Shown: piece after piece, positions 1-5,143 of the stretch
How the letters are laid out: each line of letters begins with the position of its first letter
Numbering within the stretch: position 1 is the first letter of the stretch
From: Porphyromonadaceae bacterium
GTDB taxonomy: Bacteria; Bacteroidota; Bacteroidia; Bacteroidales; Tannerellaceae
Direction: 5' to 3'
DNA: 7,282 nt
Assembly: GCA_003517945.1 (NCBI GenBank)
Contig: DOZP01000209.1
Coordinates: 1 to 7,282 of the forward strand
Position numbers and translations under genes: made by a program
Notes under the pieces: generated by a model
Databases searched by the model: none
What the model saw: the letters and a program-made list of their open reading frames with translations, nothing else
Told to the model about the DNA's origin: nothing

Positions 1-189
1 CTGGATCACGTTGCCCGGATCATCAATATGACCTCTGATTCCGTCAGAGTGAAAGTAGCCCCCGAAGTTGAAAGCCGCCTGATTACATTCACACTCTCCG
101 GCAATAATGACATTGAAGCCATTTGCCTGGCGCTGAATTTGCAATATAAAAAGCAAGATCATACGATTTATATATCGAAACAGGAATAA
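1..189 (+). CDS. FecR-family anti-sigma factor, C-terminal end (5' partial)
   Basis: The frame is open from the first base and ends at TAA 187-189, giving 62 visible residues. It begins LDHVARIINMTSD and ends with an NDIEAICLALNLQYKK...HTIYIS pattern. This is the shape of the DUF4974 domain that closes FecR-like anti-sigma factors in Bacteroidota: a helix, beta strands, a helix with a DIExxxxAL pattern, and a final 'hTIYI' strand. In this family the N-terminal part holds an ECF sigma factor at the inner membrane, and the periplasmic C-terminus seen here receives a signal from the STN domain of an outer-membrane partner. The next gene starts 6 bases after this stop and encodes an STN-domain protein, so the two are almost surely co-transcribed. 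The sigma-binding and transmembrane parts, and probably an ECF sigma gene, lie left of the window. Confidence 0.85.
   Translation: MDHVARIINMTSDSVRVKVAPEVESRLITFTLSGNNDIEAICLALNLQYKKQDHTIYISKQE
182..185 (+). promoter_or_regulatory. Possible ribosome binding site for the STN-domain gene
   Basis: AGGA lies 10 bases before the ATG at 196 and overlaps the last sense codons of the fecR-like gene. This suggests translational coupling of the two genes. Shine-Dalgarno use is generally weak in Bacteroidota, so its weight is limited, but it agrees with the choice of ATG 196. Confidence 0.35.
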
Positions 190-195
190 TTATTC

Positions 196-1752
196 ATGTA
201 CCGAACAAATAAGACATCTTTTTATCGTATTATCGCCTGTCTGTTTTTTTTATTTATAACAATAAGCACGCAAGCGGATGAAAAAGATGTATTTGACCGG
301 ATCGTAAAAATTACGGACAACAAAGGGACTATTTATGAATTACTGAAAAATCTGTCCGATCAATCCGGCTATTTATTTGTTTATGACAGTCAGATCATTG
401 ATAATAATAAAAAAATAAAGGTTCCCAAAGGTGAATATACGCTTCGCAGTGCGATTTATCTCATTACCGGCAACCAACGCCTCAGAATAGATTTATTGGG
501 GGAACACATCTTGTTGCGGTTATCAAATGAACAATCTGATAGTCCTATAGCCGGAAGGGAGCCTGTTCATCATCCGTTTTTTACCATTAAAGGTTCTTTG
601 TGCGACAAGGAAACAGGAAAGCCGATTCCTTTTGTATCTATCGGTATTTCAAATACGACCATCGGAACAATCAGTAATCAGGATGGCGTTTTTCAACTGA
701 CCATACCGGACTCCCTCCGGCAACAAAAAGTGCGTTTTTCACATATCGGATATGAGAGTATGGAGTTGGAGTCAACATTGCTGGAAGGCAAAAGTCTTGA
801 TTTTACACTGACGCCACAATTTGTTTCACTGCAGGAAATTGTTGTAAAATACACCAATCCCGTACAATTATTAAGTGAAATGTTAAATCATCGTCCGGTT
901 AACTATTCATTTACTCCCGTATACCTGACATCTTTTTACCGGGAAGGGATTGAACATCGCCGGAGAAACATAGACCTGACCGAATCCGTACTGCAGGTTT
1001 ATAAAACGGGGTACGATACGAATGCGGCGAATGATCAGACGAAACTGATAAAAAAACGCCGTTTCGTAAACCGGCAACAGACGGATACCATTTTCCCGAA
1101 AATGAGGTCGGGAATCAATTCCTGCCTTGTGTTGGATATTATGAAAGAATTGCCGGAATTTATTGATCCGGACAACGAATCATCTTATACGTATACCCAT
1201 AAAGGAGTAGATGTCATTGATGACCGCATGGTCAATATCATCTGTTTCCATCAAAGGGAACATATACAAGAACCGTTATACAAAGGTGAATTGTATATAG
1301 AAAAAGAAAGTAAGGCGTTGGTAGAAATCCGCTTTGAAGTAAATCCGTTATTGGTTAGTAAAGCAACGCACATGTTTGTCGATAAAAAATCGGCAGGATT
1401 AAAAATCGACCTGCAACATGCGCGTTATATTGTTTCATACAAACCGTCGGAGGACGGTACTTATTATATCAACCATGTACGCGGCGATATCGAATTCAAA
1501 GTACGGCGCAGAAAACGCCTGTTCAACTCGCCGCTAAACTTCTGGTTCGAAATGGTGACATGCAAAGTGGATACAAAGGATGTACAGTCATTCCCGCGGA
1601 ACGAACGGTTATCTCCCACCCGTATCTTTGCAGAAACCAAACATAGCTATGATAAGGATTTCTGGGAGAATTTCAACATCATTCTACCCGAAGAAAATCT
1701 GAAAGAAGAGATCATCAATAACCTGAGCGAAATTATCATAACTGAGAAATAG
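196..1752 (+). CDS. Secreted STN plus carboxypeptidase-regulatory-like domain protein without TonB receptor barrel
   Basis: The protein has 518 residues. Residues 1-27 form a signal peptide (basic start, hydrophobic run ACLFFLFITIS, likely cut after TQA); no lipobox is seen. Residues about 39-109 match the STN (secretin/TonB short N-terminal) pattern: ELLKNLSDQSGYLFVYD, then a second helix and a final 'hILLRL' strand. Residues about 130-207 are a transthyretin-like CarboxypepD_reg domain (IKGSLCDKETGKPIPFVSI ... TISNQDGVFQL ... VRFSHIGYES). This is followed by LQEIVVKY (212-219), like the linker and TonB-box region of SusC receptors. Residues 220-518 are not a TonB plug or barrel. They include SFYRE (246-250), beta-rich segments such as LYKGELYIEKESKALVEIRF, and an end with FWENFNIILPEENL, a pattern I associate with uncharacterised Bacteroidota CarboxypepD_reg proteins. 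The STN domain should contact the FecR C-terminus encoded just upstream. The role of the C-terminal region is unknown; a periplasmic LolA-like sheet is a guess. Confidence 0.85.
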   Translation: MYRTNKTSFYRIIACLFFLFITISTQADEKDVFDRIVKITDNKGTIYELLKNLSDQSGYLFVYDSQIIDNNKKIKVPKGEYTLRSAIYLITGNQRLRIDLLGEHILLRLSNEQSDSPIAGREPVHHPFFTIKGSLCDKETGKPIPFVSIGISNTTIGTISNQDGVFQLTIPDSLRQQKVRFSHIGYESMELESTLLEGKSLDFTLTPQFVSLQEIVVKYTNPVQLLSEMLNHRPVNYSFTPVYLTSFYREGIEHRRRNIDLTESVLQVYKTGYDTNAANDQTKLIKKRRFVNRQQTDTIFPKMRSGINSCLVLDIMKELPEFIDPDNESSYTYTHKGVDVIDDRMVNIICFHQREHIQEPLYKGELYIEKESKALVEIRFEVNPLLVSKATHMFVDKKSAGLKIDLQHARYIVSYKPSEDGTYYINHVRGDIEFKVRRRKRLFNSPLNFWFEMVTCKVDTKDVQSFPRNERLSPTRIFAETKHSYDKDFWENFNIILPEENLKEEIINNLSEIIITEK

Positions 1753-1755
1753 TTT

Positions 1756-3405
1756 CTAAAACTCCCATTTATCGGCTTTTTTATAAAATCCTTTTTTTAA
1801 GACCTGGTTCCTGTCAATAAATAAGATATAATCTTCCGGGCCATGAAAAACATTATTTATATCCGGTATATCTTTGTTTGAAATAGCCGTATAGATAACC
1901 ATTCCCAATTTTTCATTTTGGGGGTTCGGCAAACAGGTAATAAATTTTAATCCTGATTCAGCGTATGCCCGGTCAGCTATAATGGTATGATCCTTAATTT
2001 TAAAAGGCAATTGAGATTCTTGTTTTTTTAGAAACAAATTGCTTTCGATTGTCCCGTAAACAATTAATCCGTAACCGGACAAATCGGTTTTTAAAGCAAC
2101 AGTATCCGGAATGAGCAGGCCTTTTTTGAAAAAGCGATTGTGAATTTCTTTTACATACTTTTGGGTTTCTTCTAATGACTCGCCGGGCAAACTATTCGTC
2201 GGGTATATCACGGCTGTTTTATTGGTTTGAAATATATTATTAATCGGACCAGAAAAAGGAAGATCCGATAAAGCCAAAGCCTCACAGCCGGTTTGTGATA
2301 TTGAATCAAAAACCTGAAGCAGGTCAGGAACATAATCAGAAAAAGTAATACCTTCTTTTTCACGTTTTTCTTCGTATTTTTTTAATTTCTCCAAAACAGG
2401 TTCGATATATACAAAGCTATTGTTCAATTCATTTTTTAATAACAGGTCAGCTTCTGCCTGTCCAATATATTTCCCTGTGAGCCTGATATTAATTGCACGG
2501 ATGATGTGTTCGTTCATACAAATGTTCCAATCACCATACGCCTGGTTTCTCATTTTATCTTGTATTGGCTTGAATAACGCAGATGTTCTCTCTATTATTT
2601 CAGGATATTTTTCGACTTCCGGATTCACAAATGAATGTCCAAATTCATGCCAAAGATAAAAGAGGAAATCGCTTCTATTTAAAAAAGGAATACGATCATT
2701 TCTTTTCCAATCCAATGACAAACAGGCATAAAGATCTTTTTTTCCATTTTCCGCCGGTATGGAAAATCCATATCCTCCTCTCAAAAGAGGCGAAATAATG
2801 ATATTATAGCTATTATGAGAACTATTAAAATATTTTTCCAATGCAAAAATCCAATCCATTTCGGACAACTCAAATGCACTCAATTCAATAATCTGATTAT
2901 AAAATGATTTATGCTGTTTCCAAAACTGATTAAAATTAGTTTTTACCGCAAATTCATGTATCGCCTGCTGATATTCGTTCAGATATTGTTCTCCTTGTGC
3001 TCTTTTTATTAAATAATCAGCATAAGGCAAACGAGGCTTACATTCGCCGGAACAGGTCAGGTATAACATAAACGCTACCGGCGCGTCATAAGAAAAACCA
3101 ATTCCGGCGAGTTTATTGGTGATGGGAATCGCTTGCAAATCAGTAAATGAGGCGAAGTATGATTTGACAGCGTTAAAATAAGAGTTATCCCTTTGGATAT
3201 ATTGATAATCAGACATTCCTTGAATTGCGCATAATAATTCCAACCTCGGGTCGACAGAAATATTCAACTTCCCCACTTGCTTACGAACAGGCTCAAGAGA
3301 CGGTATAGTCAATGAATTTACATACTGAGGCAGGAATAAATTCATAACTGCTATAAAAATAAGAGCGAAAACCTTCGTTGAATTTTTCTTCATGATATCT
3401 AACAT
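1756..3405 (-). CDS. Secreted DUF4932-like putative zinc metallopeptidase
   Basis: The protein has 549 residues. A signal peptide covers about residues 1-31 (MKKNSTKVFALIFIAVMNLF core). Met1 (3405) and Met5 (codon 3391-3393) are both possible starts, and Met5 gives the more typical leader. Residues about 48-380 resemble the DUF4932 family: VDPRLELLCAIQGMS near the start, then WHEFGHSFVNP at 252-262, which carries the gluzincin-type HExxH (H253, E254, H257). Glu299 in NEHIIRAINIRL is the best candidate for the third zinc ligand; Glu272 is an alternative. Residues about 395-549 form a second region (LIVYGTIESN, LPFKI, FITCLPNPQNEKLGMVIYTA), a pattern I recall from the C-termini of some secreted Bacteroidota peptidases. 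The cell location is periplasm or outside; the substrate is unknown. The gene converges on the STN gene with 3 bases between stops. Sampled lines are distinctly AT-rich (16 and 20 G+C per 60 bases at 2341 and 2401). Confidence 0.75.
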   Translation of the reverse strand: MLDIMKKNSTKVFALIFIAVMNLFLPQYVNSLTIPSLEPVRKQVGKLNISVDPRLELLCAIQGMSDYQYIQRDNSYFNAVKSYFASFTDLQAIPITNKLAGIGFSYDAPVAFMLYLTCSGECKPRLPYADYLIKRAQGEQYLNEYQQAIHEFAVKTNFNQFWKQHKSFYNQIIELSAFELSEMDWIFALEKYFNSSHNSYNIIISPLLRGGYGFSIPAENGKKDLYACLSLDWKRNDRIPFLNRSDFLFYLWHEFGHSFVNPEVEKYPEIIERTSALFKPIQDKMRNQAYGDWNICMNEHIIRAINIRLTGKYIGQAEADLLLKNELNNSFVYIEPVLEKLKKYEEKREKEGITFSDYVPDLLQVFDSISQTGCEALALSDLPFSGPINNIFQTNKTAVIYPTNSLPGESLEETQKYVKEIHNRFFKKGLLIPDTVALKTDLSGYGLIVYGTIESNLFLKKQESQLPFKIKDHTIIADRAYAESGLKFITCLPNPQNEKLGMVIYTAISNKDIPDINNVFHGPEDYILFIDRNQVLKKGFYKKADKWEF

Positions 3406-3444
3406 TTATAAATAAGCTGTATTTAGCAAACAATAATTAAAGTG

Positions 3445-3475
3445 GCAAGTTATAGAAAAAATGTCAGATGACAAA
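3445..3475 (-). promoter_or_regulatory. Weak candidate promoter for the DUF4932-like gene
   Basis: On the minus strand TTTG (3475-3472) is followed by a 19-base spacer and TAACTTGC (3452-3445). Compared with the Bacteroides sigma-ABfr consensus TTTG / TAnnTTTG, the -33 box and spacing fit, but the -7 box keeps only TA..TT. It would start a transcript near 3438, about 30-45 bases before the candidate start codons. It is a low-certainty call. Confidence 0.3.
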
Positions 3476-3490
3476 GAACGGAAGCAAAAA

Positions 3491-3515
3491 CATTCGCTAC
3501 ATTCGATATTGAATG
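3491..3515. promoter_or_regulatory. Candidate ArsR-type operator: palindrome with an extra half-site
   Basis: CATTCGATATTGAATG at 3500-3515 is a 16-base inverted repeat with 7 of 8 pairs matching (one G/T mismatch). A further direct copy of CATTCG stands at 3491-3496, making three CATTC/GAATG half-sites. The palindrome ends 5 bases before the -33 box of the plus-strand promoter that serves the ArsR-family gene. ArsR/SmtB repressors commonly bind imperfect palindromes of this size at their own promoters. That this protein binds here is inference. Confidence 0.4.
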
Positions 3516-3520
3516 ATTTG

Positions 3521-3551
3521 TTTGTTATTGCCGAACATTGTCTTATCTTTG
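3521..3551 (+). promoter_or_regulatory. Bacteroides-type promoter for the ArsR-family gene
   Basis: TTTG (3521-3524), a 19-base spacer, then TATCTTTG (3544-3551) match the Bacteroidota housekeeping consensus TTTG-N19~21-TAnnTTTG at every specified base. The expected transcript start is about 3556-3559, roughly 25 bases before ATG 3582. The promoter lies inside the longest open frame of the arsR-like gene, which rules against the upstream ATG at 3513 as its start. Confidence 0.7.
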
Positions 3552-3581
3552 TATTTTCCTAACAGATCTTTAACTCCTGTA

Positions 3582-3896
3582 ATGCAAAAGAAATATACGG
3601 ACAAGGAAGAGCAATTGGCGCGCTTTGCTAAAGCAATGGGACACCCTGCCCGTATTGCGATTTTGAAGTTTTTAGCATCGCGAAATTGTTGTTTTTTTGG
3701 CGATATTCACGAAGTGTTACCCATCTCAAAGGCTACCGTATCGCAGCACCTCTCGGAATTGAAAGATGCAGGACTGATACAGGGTGAAATTTTCCCTCCC
3801 AAAGTAAAATATTGCATCAATCCTGAAAACTGGGAGCAGGCAAAGGCGTTGTTTAATGAGCTTTTGTCGGTATCTTTACCATGCAAGCGGCAATAG
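3582..3896 (+). CDS. ArsR/SmtB-family winged-helix transcriptional regulator
   Basis: The 104-residue product starts MQKKYTDKEEQLARFAKAMGH and has the usual ArsR length. GHPARIAILKFLAS (20-33) is the family's helix 2 signature. Residues about 48-66 (ISKATVSQHLSELKDAGLI) are the helix-turn-helix, and 67-80 (QGEIFPPKVKYCIN) the wing. The open frame reaches back to ATG 3513, but the extra 23 residues (MICLLLPNIVLSLYF...) are hydrophobic, unlike the family, and encoded over the promoter, so ATG 3582 is preferred. Cys36-Cys37 sit near where E. coli ArsR has its arsenic-binding CxC. Cys78 in the wing and Cys101 at the tail are further thiols, so a metalloid, metal or redox signal is possible but not shown. 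The family represses by binding DNA and releases on ligand. Its 3' end overlaps the convergent MFS gene by 44 bases, and a candidate operator lies upstream. Confidence 0.85.
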   Translation: MQKKYTDKEEQLARFAKAMGHPARIAILKFLASRNCCFFGDIHEVLPISKATVSQHLSELKDAGLIQGEIFPPKVKYCINPENWEQAKALFNELLSVSLPCKRQ

Positions 3897-5121
3897 CAAA
3901 CAGTAAGGTTAGACTGCCGCTGACAAAAAAGGCAGGCGAATATGAATCCGTCCACTCTTTGGAATAAGCAAAGAAAATGGGTCCGATTGCCGAAGCTACT
4001 ACACTCATCATTTGTGCAAATCCCTGAATACGACCGACATCGCGTTTACCAAACACATCCGCCCAAATGATAAAAAACAATACCGTGAATGCGCCGCCCG
4101 ATATGGAAAGGGCAATCGTATAAGCATATACCTGCGGTGCGGATTGAATAAACGGAAAGGCAAATTTCAGCAATCCCATTAAAAACAGCGAAAACGCCAG
4201 CAAATAGGTTATTTTTACATATCGTGCCAAATATCCGAATCCAAGATTACTTGCTAAAGCGAATGGTAAAGGTAAAACCATCAGGAAATAATACATTTGC
4301 GCATCGAATCCCCGCTCGGCTAAAATATGCTGGTTGTATAAGGCAATTCCCGAATTTATCAATCCGAAAAAAGAAATGGAAAGTGCGAAAACCCAGAAAA
4401 TACCGGTTCGGATGGCGCGTGAATAAGAAATACTCTTTTGATATTCTGCCGTATCAATGTTGTTGTTTTCCTCGTTTACCGGAGTAATCGCCGATGAACG
4501 TACGAAAAACAGCACTAACGGAACACAGACAAAAAGCAGAATTACGCCTACGCTTGCCCATGCTACACGCCAGTGGGCAAAAGAAATAAGGTGATCGCTC
4601 CATGAAAAACGAACCGGAGAAAGATGTGTGAGCGCCATGCCCATCAGTCCGAAAGCCACCATAAAGAACAAGGCGGTCAACACGGAATAAACGCCCATGG
4701 CAAATCCTAACTTTTCTTTCGGAAAATATTTTGAAATCAGCGTCATACTTGCTACCGAAAGCGCACTTTGCCCGAAACCCCGTGTAAAAACAAGCGATAC
4801 GAAAAAGAAGATTTTACCGTTGGACACACTCATGCAGAGTACCGAGACGCCCAAAGCAACCAGTATCAGCAGTAACACTTTGCGGCAGCCGTATTTATCA
4901 AGCATCGAACCGACCGGGATACAAAACAGCGCGCCGATCAGTGTTGCCGCCAAATTATAATATCCGTAAACGATGCGATCAATATGGAGATCGGTCAGGA
5001 TAAATTCGGTAATCAATCCCAGTCCCTGTGTGCGACCGGGGAAAGTCGCCACCATACAAATGGCGGCGACTGCGATATAAATCCAACGTTCTTTTTTAGA
5101 CAAGAGGAGTGATTGACTCAT
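3853..5121 (-). CDS. MFS transporter, 12 membrane helices
   Basis: The 422-residue product has about twelve hydrophobic segments in two halves, split by a polar loop at about 212-235 (TPVNEENNNIDTAEYQK). GSMLDKYGCRKVLL (71-84) between helices 2 and 3 is the MFS motif A. FGKRDVGRIQGF (357-368) in the second half resembles the motif in monocarboxylate and oxalate/formate-type porters. The N-terminus carries a charged FPGRTQGLGLITE stretch (27-39) in or after helix 1. Substrate and direction cannot be read from the sequence. It starts 22 bases after the stop of the TonB-dependent receptor gene on the same strand, so the two form an operon. Together they would span both membranes, with the MFS moving the imported compound into the cytoplasm, or exporting a product. 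Its 3' end overlaps the opposite-strand ArsR-family gene by 44 bases. Confidence 0.88.
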   Translation of the reverse strand: MSQSLLLSKKERWIYIAVAAICMVATFPGRTQGLGLITEFILTDLHIDRIVYGYYNLAATLIGALFCIPVGSMLDKYGCRKVLLLILVALGVSVLCMSVSNGKIFFFVSLVFTRGFGQSALSVASMTLISKYFPKEKLGFAMGVYSVLTALFFMVAFGLMGMALTHLSPVRFSWSDHLISFAHWRVAWASVGVILLFVCVPLVLFFVRSSAITPVNEENNNIDTAEYQKSISYSRAIRTGIFWVFALSISFFGLINSGIALYNQHILAERGFDAQMYYFLMVLPLPFALASNLGFGYLARYVKITYLLAFSLFLMGLLKFAFPFIQSAPQVYAYTIALSISGGAFTVLFFIIWADVFGKRDVGRIQGFAQMMSVVASAIGPIFFAYSKEWTDSYSPAFFVSGSLTLLFAIAACMVKIPTKAH

Positions 5122-5143
5122 TGAAAATCAGCTAAAAATCAAG

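Noticed and set aside
1745..1757. Inverted repeat AGAAA-TAG-TTTCT spanning the stop-codon junction, as a bidirectional terminator
   Set aside because: A 5-base, AT-rich stem with a 3-base loop and no following T-run on either strand is too weak to call a terminator.
2420..2798. Plus-strand open frames opposite the DUF4932-like gene
   Set aside because: They are short, overlap each other, lie antisense to the HEFGH region, and show no family pattern.
3513..3581. N-terminal 23 residues of the long ArsR frame as a membrane or signal segment
   Set aside because: The region contains the promoter and the residues do not belong to the family, so it is treated as non-coding.
3911..3940. CTGCC...GGCAG repeat after the ArsR-family stop as a terminator
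   Set aside because: The stem is 5 bases with a 12-base loop, no T-run follows, and it lies within the MFS coding region.
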